NCBI RefSeq assembly: GCF_000819845.1
Contig: NZ_CDCG01000004.1
Span: forward strand, 1 to 64,000
Reading direction: 5' to 3'
Source: Aeromonas enteropelogenes
GTDB taxonomy: Bacteria; Pseudomonadota; Gammaproteobacteria; Enterobacterales; Aeromonadaceae
DNA length: 64,000 bases
The notes below the pieces were generated by a model that searched no databases, was not told where the DNA came from, and saw nothing but the letters and a program-made list of their open reading frames with translations. The position numbers and the translations under genes are program-made. How positions within the stretch are numbered: position 1 is the stretch's first letter; every line of letters begins with the position of its first letter. Positions 57,447-64,000 of this stretch are shown one piece after another.

Positions 57447-57703
57447 TGCTGCAACATAGGAACTTCTGCTGATGTTTGGCATTCTCGACAGACATGGCGA
57501 CCGGATCACTTTGATGTCGCACCCGCTCTATGCGCCTGTATTTGAGGGAAAAATCAGCATGATGCTGCAACAGGGGAGTCTCTGCTGATGTTTGGTATTC
57601 TCGACAGACATGGCGACCGGATCACTTTGATGTCGCACCCGCTCTATGCGCCTGTATTTGAGGGAAAAATCAGCATGATGCTACAACAGGGGAGTCTCTG
57701 CTG
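57434..57703 (+). repeat. 116-bp tandem duplication at the lptF-lptG junction
   Basis: Unit 1 (57434-57549), unit 2 (57550-57665) and a third partial unit (from 57666 into lptG) share AAAATCAGCATGATGCT, the ribosome site AGGGGAG and ATGTTTGG(C/T)ATTCTCGACAGA. Each unit is therefore a copy of the end of lptF plus the start of lptG. After the first seven codons units 1 and 2 diverge from real lptG, being about 80% alike over the next codons and then unrelated. Confidence 0.9.
57472..57588 (+). CDS. 38-aa lptG-start-like ORF, copy 1
   Basis: Starts at ATG 57472, 25 bases after the lptF stop, with an AGGAA ribosome site. It encodes MFGILDRHGDRITLM, then SHPLYAPVFEGKISM, then a short tail ending LC. 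LptG begins MFGILDRYIGRIIFM, so the first residues copy LptG. Its TGA overlaps the ATG of copy 2 (TGATG). Likely translated because of the good initiation site, but a functional peptide is not shown. Confidence 0.45.
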   Translation: MFGILDRHGDRITLMSHPLYAPVFEGKISMMLQQGSLC

Positions 57704-57704
57704 A
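57588..57704 (+). CDS. 38-aa lptG-start-like ORF, copy 2
   Basis: Identical peptide to copy 1; the two coding differences (GGC/GGT and CTG/CTA) are silent. GGGGAG lies before ATG 57588. Its TGA (57702-57704) overlaps the ATG of lptG, so ribosomes finishing this ORF can restart on lptG. Confidence 0.45.
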   Translation: MFGILDRHGDRITLMSHPLYAPVFEGKISMMLQQGSLC

Positions 57705-58774
57705 TGTTTGGCATTCTCGACAGATATATCGGCCGGATCATTTTCATGTCGATCCTGCTGTGCGAAGTGACACTGGTCGGCCTGGCTGCGCTCATCAAGT
57801 ATGTGGAGCAGCTCAAGTCGGTTGGGGACGGCAACTACGACATGGTCAATGCGCTCTATTTTGTGCTGCTCTCCATGCCGAAAGAGGCCGTGCTCTTCTT
57901 CCCGCTGGCGGCCCTGCTGGGCGGTCTGATTGGTCTGGGCCAGCTCGCTACCAGCTCAGAGCTGGTGGTGATGCAGGCGGCGGGTCGCTCCAAGATCAGC
58001 ATCGTTATGGCGGCGCTCAAGACGGCCATTCCCCTGATGATAGTGGTGGGCCTGATGGGCGAATACGTGGCGCCCATCGCCAAGCGGATGGCGGATGACA
58101 TCAAGGCGGGAGCCCTGTCGGAAGGGCGCCTGACGGTTTCGGCCTATGGCGTCTGGGCTCGCGATGGCAACAACTTCGTCAATATCAATGGGGTGCGCAA
58201 CGATGGCGCCCTGACCGGCATCACCCTCTATCGCTTCACTCCGGATCGCAAGCTCATCGACGTCATCCAGGCGCAGGAGGGCGTGTTCGAGCAACACCAC
58301 TGGCTGCTCAAGCAGACGCAGGTGACCCGTTTCGATGACCCGACCCGGATCCAGAGCGAGCAGCATGAGAAGATGGAGTGGCGCTCCGAACTCACGCCCA
58401 AGCAGCTGGGGGTGGTGAGTGTCGATCCGGAGAACCTCTCGGTCTCCGGTTTGCAGGACTATATCGGCTATCTGGATGCCAACAAGCAGGATGCCGGTCG
58501 CTACAAGCTGGAGCTGTGGCGCAAGCTGCTGTCACCTCTCTCCGTGGTGGCGATGATCCTGCTGGCCTCCTCTTTCATTTTCGGCCCGCTGCGCTCGGTG
58601 AGCATGGGGGCACGGATGCTGATGGGGATCATGACCGGCTTCGCCGTCTACGTGAGCGATCGGGTGTTTGGCCCCGTCAGCCTGGTCTATTCGGTGCCCC
58701 CTATTCTGGCGGCCGTGGCCCCCAGTTTGCTGTTTGGTGGCATCTCCTTCTACATCCTCAGTCGCAAGCAGTAA
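57704..58774 (+). CDS. lptG: LPS export permease LptG
   Basis: 356 aa (E. coli 360). Partner of LptF. First helix LDRYIGRIIFMSILLCEVTLVGLAALIKYVEQL, second segment FVLLSMPKEAVLFFPLAALLGGLIGLGQLATSSELVVMQAAG, a periplasmic jellyroll domain (about residues 130-260) and C-terminal helices (LLSPLSVVAMILLASSFIFGPLRSVSMGARM). GGGGAG precedes ATG 57704, which overlaps the stop of the second small ORF. Terminator 17 bp after the stop. Confidence 0.95.
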   Translation: MFGILDRYIGRIIFMSILLCEVTLVGLAALIKYVEQLKSVGDGNYDMVNALYFVLLSMPKEAVLFFPLAALLGGLIGLGQLATSSELVVMQAAGRSKISIVMAALKTAIPLMIVVGLMGEYVAPIAKRMADDIKAGALSEGRLTVSAYGVWARDGNNFVNINGVRNDGALTGITLYRFTPDRKLIDVIQAQEGVFEQHHWLLKQTQVTRFDDPTRIQSEQHEKMEWRSELTPKQLGVVSVDPENLSVSGLQDYIGYLDANKQDAGRYKLELWRKLLSPLSVVAMILLASSFIFGPLRSVSMGARMLMGIMTGFAVYVSDRVFGPVSLVYSVPPILAAVAPSLLFGGISFYILSRKQ

Positions 58775-58791
58775 CGCGCTGTTTGAAATGC

Positions 58792-58820
58792 AAAGAGGGC
58801 ACCCATCGGGTGCCCTCTTT
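58792..58820. terminator. Bidirectional terminator between lptG and RDD gene
   Basis: A perfect 13-bp stem (58792-58804 with 58808-58820) with AAA and TTT flanks, a bidirectional intrinsic terminator for convergent genes. Confidence 0.9.
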
Positions 58821-58838
58821 CGTTGCTGCCGGTGTGAA

Positions 58839-59372
58839 TTACTTGTTCAGCAGCTCCAGGTTGGCCTGTTTGTCCAGCACCACGACCCTGCATTCGGCCC
58901 AGATATCCTGGAAGGCACGCGGCTCCTTGCGGTTGAACAGGCACATCAGGTTGCCAAGACCGAAGGCGGCTGTGGCGAGGCGGATCAGCGCCTGGGTGAT
59001 GCGAATGTTGCTGCCATCTTCATTCTGGATGCGCAGACGCCAGGCGCGCATGCCGATGGTCTGGCCGGCGCGGGTCCAGAACCAGGTGTAGAAGCCGCAG
59101 ATGACGAAGGCGAGCCAGAGGGTGTAGATCAGGCTGTAGCGGTGGCGGGTCAGCAACCAGAGGGAATCTTCCCCTGCCGGCACGCTGGCCATGCCGGTCA
59201 CCAGCAACAATTTGGCCACTGCCATGCCGATGAAGCCGGCAATGATGAGCAGGGAGGTCACCACCAGGGAGTCATAGATCAGGGCGCCGAGACGGCGCAG
59301 CAGCCCGGCAGACGGGTAGCTTGGTGTAGTGGAAGAGGGGGGCGTTTGTTGGACTTGTTTGCGCTTGGCCAT
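58839..59372 (-). CDS. RDD family membrane protein
   Basis: 177 aa. The RDD signature is AGLLRRLGALIYDSLVV (Arg and Asp-Asp equivalents at the first helix), with further helices at about residues 50-70 and 90-112 and the conserved TRAGQTIGMRAWRLRIQNEDG motif. Some members are sodium/proton antiporters; function here unknown. ATG 59372 is the natural start; the frame runs upstream through the tRNA gene to 59684 without meaning. Confidence 0.85.
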   Translation of the reverse strand: MAKRKQVQQTPPSSTTPSYPSAGLLRRLGALIYDSLVVTSLLIIAGFIGMAVAKLLLVTGMASVPAGEDSLWLLTRHRYSLIYTLWLAFVICGFYTWFWTRAGQTIGMRAWRLRIQNEDGSNIRITQALIRLATAAFGLGNLMCLFNRKEPRAFQDIWAECRVVVLDKQANLELLNK

Positions 59373-59515
59373 CGTTTTTATTCCATTAAGATGATGGCGG
59401 CATTCTATGTAACTGATCCTGCATCGGCAAGGCGTTGAATAAATGAACAAATAGGCGTGGGCAATAGAAAAACACCTTGCATGGTATCGCGCCATTCGTA
59501 TAATTCCCCGCAGTT

Positions 59516-59601
59516 GCCCGGGTGGCGAAATCGGTAGACGCAGCGGATTCAAAATCCGCCGGTGAATAACCGTGTCGGTTCGAGTCCGACCCCGGGCACC
59601 A
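59516..59601 (+). tRNA. tRNA-Leu (anticodon CAA)
   Basis: 86 nt including encoded CCA. Acceptor stem GCCCGGG (59516-59522) pairs with CCCGGGC (59591-59597), followed by A and CCA. The anticodon stem GCGGA/TCCGC encloses TTCAAAA, giving anticodon CAA for UUG codons. The T arm reads GTCGGTTCGAGTCCGAC, and the long variable arm fits a class II leucine tRNA. Confidence 0.95.
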
Positions 59602-59613
59602 TCAAATTCATGA

Positions 59614-59650
59614 CAAAAGGCCATCAGCAATGATGGCCTTTTGTTTTTTT
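59614..59650 (+). terminator. Terminator after tRNA-Leu
   Basis: A 13-bp stem (59614-59626 with 59631-59643), 4-base loop and seven T residues. Confidence 0.92.
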
Positions 59651-59690
59651 GTGCTCCGCGTTTGTTCCGTACCGCCAGCACCATGGTGAG

Positions 59691-59746
59691 TTATCCCGTT
59701 ATCCCGTTATCCCGTTATCCCGTTATCCCGTTATCCCGTTATCCCC
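59691..59746. repeat. 8-bp tandem repeat, seven copies (TTATCCCG)
   Basis: Seven perfect head-to-tail copies of TTATCCCG, the last ending in C. It lies between the tRNA-Leu terminator and the PepSY gene, where no coding sequence is seen (59651-59838). Confidence 0.95.
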
Positions 59747-59838
59747 ACCTTTCGTGTCTCCTGCATCGCTCCTCGAATAGCCGATAAATAGCGACATTTA
59801 CCCGCAATATCCCGTCACTTTATCTTTTTTCACAACTA

Positions 59839-60477
59839 TCACCCCAGCAGAGCAAACAGCAGGGTACCGAGTGTGCCGGCCAGCGTCATCAGGACGAGGA
59901 TCCCGGGCTTGCCATGGAGCTTGGTCCACATAAACAGGCTGGTGAGGGCGAGCAGCAGCAGGGCCAGTGCGGCCAGATCGCCAAACAGCTGCCAACCGAG
60001 GCCGGTGCCCATGCCCCGATGCAGTCGGTTGAGGCTGGCGGCAAAGTTGGCCTGCTGCAATTCGGTGCGCACCAACAGGGTACCTTCCACATAGCTGGCG
60101 GCGACGCTTTGGGTGAGGGTGACCGCGCGCATCTCCCAGCGAGCGGGCAGGGTGAGCGAGCCGGTTGGGGTGGGCAGGGTCTGGGCCGGCGTGATCATGG
60201 CGTGCCCTTCGTCAAAGCCGTCCGGATAACGCTGGCGCAGCAGGGATTGCAACGCCTCCGGGCTGGTCAGCGGCGCGTCCAGTGCTATCTCTTCGCTCGA
60301 CTTCTCGGTATGGGGGCCCGGAATGGGCAGGACGGCCCTGTGTTGCAACCAGAGGCCGGTGAGACCGTAGATCAGCATCAGGGTGAGGGTGAAAAAGCCG
60401 GCCCAGGCATGCAGGCGGCGCACCCATTTGTTGTTGTGAAGGGGAAGTCGGTGTCGTTTCATGGTGTGGCGCGTCAT
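59839..60477 (-). CDS. PepSY-associated membrane protein
   Basis: 212 aa. An N-terminal helix after a basic start (KWVRRLHAWAGFFTLTLMLIYGLTGLWLQHR), a periplasmic region of about 115 residues, and two C-terminal helices (FGDLAALALLLLALTSLFMW; GILVLMTLAGTLGTLLFAL) with LHRGMG before them. This PepSY_TM-like layout is common in genes beside siderophore receptors, where some are ferric reductases. It lies 46 bp downstream of the receptor gene on the same strand, so co-transcription and Fur control are likely. Start ATG 60477 or 60462; neither has a good ribosome site. Confidence 0.75.
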   Translation of the reverse strand: MTRHTMKRHRLPLHNNKWVRRLHAWAGFFTLTLMLIYGLTGLWLQHRAVLPIPGPHTEKSSEEIALDAPLTSPEALQSLLRQRYPDGFDEGHAMITPAQTLPTPTGSLTLPARWEMRAVTLTQSVAASYVEGTLLVRTELQQANFAASLNRLHRGMGTGLGWQLFGDLAALALLLLALTSLFMWTKLHGKPGILVLMTLAGTLGTLLFALLG

Positions 60478-60523
60478 AAAAAACTGGCCAGCATACGCCG
60501 GCCAGTGGGTCTGGGTGATGGGA

Positions 60524-62566
60524 TCAGAAGCGATAGCTGCCGGTCAGGTGCAGCTGGCGCGGCGTGCCCGGCATGATCTGGCTGGCACTGGTGGAGCTGA
60601 CGAAGTAGTCGTGGTCGGTCAGGTTTTCGGCACTCAGCTGGGCCTCCCACTGCTGCCAGCGATAGCCAACGCGGGCATCGAAGCGGGCATAGCCGGGCAG
60701 GGTGGTGGTATTGGCGTTGTCGGCGAAGCGATCACCCACGGCCGTCACCCCGGTTTCGCCGAACCAGCCCAGCTTGCCGCTTTGATAGCCGACAAACAGT
60801 TGGCCATTCTGGCGTGAGACGTTGCTCGGGCGCTTGCCTTGCAGATCCGCGTCCGCCTTGACCTGCTCGGCATCCTGGATGGCGACGCCGCCGCGCAGAT
60901 AGAGCTCGTCCGTCAGGCGGGCATGGGCGCTCAGTTCGACACCTTCGGTGCGCTGCAGACCGGTGAGGATCACCCTGGTGGGATCCAGCGGATCCTTGCT
61001 GCGCTTGTTGTACATCTCCAGCCGGTAGAGGGAGAGGGTGGTTGCCAGGCGGCCATTCAGCCAGTCGCTCTTCACGCCACCCTCATAGAGGCGGGTGTTC
61101 TGGGGATCCAGGTTGTTGTTCTGGTCTCCCGGCGTCAGCCCAATCAGTTCGCCACCCACAGGGGTGAACGTTTTGCTGTAGGAGGCGTAGAAGGCGTGCT
61201 CCTCGAGAGGATTCCATACCAGTCCCAAGCGCGGGCTCAGGCTGGTGACCGAGCGGGTCTCTTCCTTGTTGAGGTCGTTGCGGCGGCTGGTGACGGTAAA
61301 GTCGTCACGGCGCAGGCCACCGACCAGATGCCAGTCGCCCAGGGTGAGTTGATCCTGCAGATAGAGGCCGACTCCGCGCACCTTGTGGCTGGCATCGCTG
61401 GCGAGCTTCATGGCGCCGTCATGGCGGGGCAGGGCCGATGGATGATAGAGGCTGCCCGCCGGGATGGGGGTCGCATTCTGGTAGAGCTTGGGGGTGCGCT
61501 CCTGCCAGCTCTGCTCCAGGCCGACCAGCAGACGATGGCCGACGGGACCAGTCTGCAGCTGGCCTTCCGCTTCTGTGTTGCTGATGAGGCTCCTGGCCTG
61601 CAGATCCTGCTGCCAGCGGGCGCGGGTCACCTTGTCCCCTTTCACACTGGTGACATAGGTGTTGTCAAACTGGCTGTCGAGGGTGCTGTAGCCGAGTTGC
61701 TGGCGCAGCTGCCACTGCTCGTTGATATCCCAGGTGAGGCGGGAGCGGGTGGATTGCGCCACGTCGTCGATGAAGTCGCGGCTGGTGTCGCTGTAGACGA
61801 ACTCCCGCGGCACATCGGCCGGATGGCCGTTGACGCCGGGGATGCCGCGATCCGGGGTGCGATCATGCTCGTTGCGCTCGTATTGCACCAACCAGTTCAG
61901 GTTGTCGCTGATCTCCCAGTTGACGGAGGGGGCCAGCAGGGTGCGTTTGCCCTCCACACCATCGCGGAAGCTGTCGGTATCTTCCTGGGCCAGGTTGAGG
62001 CGCAGCTGCACCCGCTCGCTCGCTTCTCCGTTGAGGTCAGCGGCCAGACGCTGGCTGTCAAAGCTGCCCAGCCTGGCGGTGACGCTGGATGCCTGTCCCT
62101 TCTGCGGCGTCTTGCTGACCCGGTTGATGATGCCCCCCGTGCTGCCACGGCCGTAGAGCACGGCCGCCGGCCCCTTGAGGACCTCTACCCGCTCTATATT
62201 GCCGAGATCCCGGGTGTACTGCATGTCATCGCGAAAACCGTCGAGATAGAAGTCGTTGCTGGCACTGAAGCCACGGATATTGACGCTGTCGAAGCGGGTG
62301 TCGCCGCTGGCGTTGACCCCGGGAATGCCGCTCAGGGCCTCGCTCAGGGTGGGCTGGCCAAAGGCAGTCAGCTCGCTGGCCGAGACGCTGTCGATGGTCT
62401 GGGGGACCAGCTTGGCCGGGGTATTGGTGCGGGTGGCGGTGGCTACCTCTTGATGCTGGGTGCGTTTGCCTACCACTGTCAGGGTTTCATCGGCGGCCTG
62501 AGCCTGAAACGCCGAGCCAAACAGAGCCAGCGAAACCAGGGTTCTGCGAAAATGAGGGTGCTGCAT
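60524..62566 (-). CDS. TonB-dependent siderophore receptor (Fiu/FhuE-like)
   Basis: 680 aa. A signal peptide (ending QAQAADE) and a TonB box (TLTVVG) precede the plug domain (TIDSVSASELTAFGQPTLSEALSGIPGVN, SVNIRGFSASNDFYLDGFRDDMQYTRDLGNIERVEVLKGPAAVLYGRGSTGGIINRVSK). The rest is a beta-barrel ending LTGSYRF with terminal Phe. The siderophore-receptor subfamily includes Fiu and FhuE; the ligand cannot be told. ATG 62566 is preferred to a TTG at 62572. Fur box 90 bp upstream. Confidence 0.9.
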   Translation of the reverse strand: MQHPHFRRTLVSLALFGSAFQAQAADETLTVVGKRTQHQEVATATRTNTPAKLVPQTIDSVSASELTAFGQPTLSEALSGIPGVNASGDTRFDSVNIRGFSASNDFYLDGFRDDMQYTRDLGNIERVEVLKGPAAVLYGRGSTGGIINRVSKTPQKGQASSVTARLGSFDSQRLAADLNGEASERVQLRLNLAQEDTDSFRDGVEGKRTLLAPSVNWEISDNLNWLVQYERNEHDRTPDRGIPGVNGHPADVPREFVYSDTSRDFIDDVAQSTRSRLTWDINEQWQLRQQLGYSTLDSQFDNTYVTSVKGDKVTRARWQQDLQARSLISNTEAEGQLQTGPVGHRLLVGLEQSWQERTPKLYQNATPIPAGSLYHPSALPRHDGAMKLASDASHKVRGVGLYLQDQLTLGDWHLVGGLRRDDFTVTSRRNDLNKEETRSVTSLSPRLGLVWNPLEEHAFYASYSKTFTPVGGELIGLTPGDQNNNLDPQNTRLYEGGVKSDWLNGRLATTLSLYRLEMYNKRSKDPLDPTRVILTGLQRTEGVELSAHARLTDELYLRGGVAIQDAEQVKADADLQGKRPSNVSRQNGQLFVGYQSGKLGWFGETGVTAVGDRFADNANTTTLPGYARFDARVGYRWQQWEAQLSAENLTDHDYFVSSTSASQIMPGTPRQLHLTGSYRF

Positions 62567-62655
62567 GTTCAATGTTGATTCTCTAAATGTCGACCGAACG
62601 GCCTGAACTTGTTGATTTAGTTGTAATTAATTTTGACCCACACAAATTGGATCGC

Positions 62656-62674
62656 AATGATATTGATTTTCATT
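62656..62674 (-). promoter_or_regulatory. Fur box upstream of second siderophore receptor
   Basis: TGATATTGATTTTCA (62658-62672) matches the 7-1-7 Fur pattern TGATAATxATTATCA at 12 of 14 arm positions. It lies in the AT-rich promoter of the receptor-PepSY unit. Confidence 0.7.
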
Positions 62675-62787
62675 TATGTGGCAAGTGAATTTGGGGAGAT
62701 AACGGGGGCGTTCGACGAAGGGTGAGATGAGTGGATAAAAAGGAAAGGTGCATCCAGCCCCCTGCGCAGGAGGCCGGATGCCGAGGG

Positions 62788-63825
62788 TCAACGGATATGC
62801 AGCAAGCGGACGGTGAATACGTTGCTGGATAACAGTCCATAGGCCAGCAGAGAAGCACCGAGCAGCAGCGGCACCTTGGTGATCTCCCACAGGAGGGACG
62901 CCTCCTGCGGGCCGAATACGAACAGCCACACCACCAGGATCATGTGCAGGCAATAGAGTCCGAGCACCTTGGGGGCCTGGCGTTCCAGCCAACTGCCACG
63001 TCCCCAATCCGGGTTGGCCAGCAGCAGGCCAAACAGACCGAGAGCCCAGGGCACGGAACCGTGCAGAAAATCGTGGCGAGTGAGCGGTACCTGCGCCAGC
63101 TGATTGAGGGCGATAGCCTCCAGCGCATAGAGCCCCAGCCCCATGACCACCAGTCGGCGGCTCATCCGTGTCGTGGGTTGCCAGGCTCGCGCGCGCAGCC
63201 TGGCCCCCAGAGCGACGAACAGCAGGGAGAAGAAGGGGCCGTTGCGGGTCAGGATGGGCCACTCGGCCCCCAGCAAGGGCTTGGCATAGGAACCGCCCAG
63301 CAGCGCCAGCAGATAGAGCAGGGCGCCTAAATAGAGTGCCAGCGCCGGTTTGCCCAGCCACTGGCACAGCGCCAGAATGCCCACGGCCAGCACCAAGGCG
63401 GGCAGGAACCAGAGGTGGATCATGCCGCCGACCAGCCAGTCGTTGAGGGGATCGCCGAGCTGGAATTGCCACTGCCCGCGCAGGGAGGCCAGATAGCCCT
63501 GATTGACGGCCTCCAAGGGGTTGAACGGCAACAGCAGATAGAGAAGGCTCCAGGCCAGCCAGAGCAGCAGCAGGGGGCGGCAGTAGCGCCAGGCCACGCT
63601 CAGCGGTGCGGCGCCAGTCAGCTTGGGTTGCAGGAAATAACCGGCGCAGAGGAAGAACAGGGGCACGGCGAAGCGGCACAGCTGATTGATGAGCGCGCTG
63701 AGCCAAGGATAGGGAGCGCTCCCCCACAAGTCGGGGTTAAACGGATGGGCGAAGGGAGAGACATGGATGGTCATCACGGCCAGGATGGCCAGCACCCGCC
63801 CGCACTCGATACTGGATATTCGCAT
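62788..63825 (-). CDS. Acyltransferase family 3 membrane protein
   Basis: 345 aa with about ten membrane helices. N-terminal signature SSIECGRVLAILAVMTIHVSPF with the conserved His, then NQLCRFAVPLFFLCAGYFLQPKL, is that of the acyltransferase 3/OafA-type family, which O-acetylates polysaccharides or lipids. Substrate unknown. It stands alone; ATG 63825 has a weak GAG site. The sequence from 63826 to the window end holds no gene that I can see. Confidence 0.82.
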   Translation of the reverse strand: MRISSIECGRVLAILAVMTIHVSPFAHPFNPDLWGSAPYPWLSALINQLCRFAVPLFFLCAGYFLQPKLTGAAPLSVAWRYCRPLLLLWLAWSLLYLLLPFNPLEAVNQGYLASLRGQWQFQLGDPLNDWLVGGMIHLWFLPALVLAVGILALCQWLGKPALALYLGALLYLLALLGGSYAKPLLGAEWPILTRNGPFFSLLFVALGARLRARAWQPTTRMSRRLVVMGLGLYALEAIALNQLAQVPLTRHDFLHGSVPWALGLFGLLLANPDWGRGSWLERQAPKVLGLYCLHMILVVWLFVFGPQEASLLWEITKVPLLLGASLLAYGLLSSNVFTVRLLHIR

Positions 63826-63954
63826 GTTTGCTCGGCGTCACAGGGTTGTGCCGGTACGCTAAAAGAGCCGCTCCATATTTTCAACCAGTTGATTTTACTA
63901 GTGTGAGTCTCGTTGTTGAGTCGTTACGTTTTGTAACCTGAAGGGGGCTGGTGT

Positions 63955-63992
63955 CCCCCGTGACGAGACCCGGATCCCGTCAGGGGGGCGAG
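63955..63992. terminator. Possible hairpin near window end
   Basis: CCCCCGTGACG pairs with CGTCAGGGGG with one bulge. No T tract is visible on the plus strand. It could be the 3' hairpin of a convergent or flanking transcript, but the window ends here. Confidence 0.3.
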
Positions 63993-64000
63993 CGTCAGGC

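Overview
The window looks like chromosome of an Aeromonas species (Gammaproteobacteria). It is GC-rich, has very few gaps, and has conserved gammaproteobacterial gene orders (recC-recB-recD; pepA-holC-valS divergent from lptF-lptG; sgrR divergent from a small sgrT-like gene). Family assignments come from reading motifs and recalling homologues; no database search was run. No rRNA, CRISPR array or complete prophage was seen.

Layout. 1-7.9 kb: a Fur-controlled catecholate-type TonB receptor, a two-component system divergent from a His/Met-rich periplasmic protein, and a YhaJ-like LysR regulator divergent from a small secreted protein, a pirin and a DoxX protein. 8.0-17.1 kb: the RecBCD operon. 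17.1-19.4 kb: a small accessory patch with an AT-rich membrane-protein gene, three copies of a composite hairpin repeat, and a nested wreck of an ISAs1-family transposase interrupted by an IS66-family element. 19.4-25.4 kb: VOC protein/AraC pair, a PAS-GGDEF diguanylate cyclase, a DcuC-type C4-dicarboxylate carrier with a long AT-rich leader, and a helix-turn-helix regulator. 25.5-31.9 kb: a GntR/UTRA regulator divergent from a six-gene operon (binding protein, alkaline-phosphatase-superfamily enzyme, two permeases, ATPase, HAD phosphatase) preceded by sequences resembling Pho boxes, probably for uptake and cleavage of an organophosphorus compound. 32-36.5 kb: Cache-type diguanylate cyclase, two membrane proteins, O-acetylhomoserine sulfhydrylase. 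36.5-38.5 kb: sgrT-like small gene and sgrR. 38.6-48.8 kb: katG, thioesterase, secreted protein, tyrS, LuxR-type regulator, amino-acid-type binding protein, a lipoprotein with a 69-bp tandem repeat, DUF1496 protein, a possible 35-aa gene, and a second catalase. 48.9-51 kb: YhhY-like acetyltransferase, AraC-GyrI regulator, SieB-like membrane protein. 51-59.4 kb: valS, holC, pepA, lptF, lptG, RDD protein. 59.5-64 kb: tRNA-Leu(CAA), an 8-bp tandem repeat, a PepSY protein with a second Fur-controlled siderophore receptor, and an acyltransferase.

The most unusual observations are: (1) a 116-bp tandem duplication at the lptF-lptG junction that creates two coupled 38-codon ORFs; (2) a 58-aa SgrT-like protein too short for routine ORF calling, with an SgrS-seed-like stretch after its stop; (3) the Pho-box-like operon combining a transporter with two different phosphatase families; (4) a remnant of a second GntR 3' end; (5) the repeat/IS mosaic behind recD. 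I did not find a clearly new multi-gene system.
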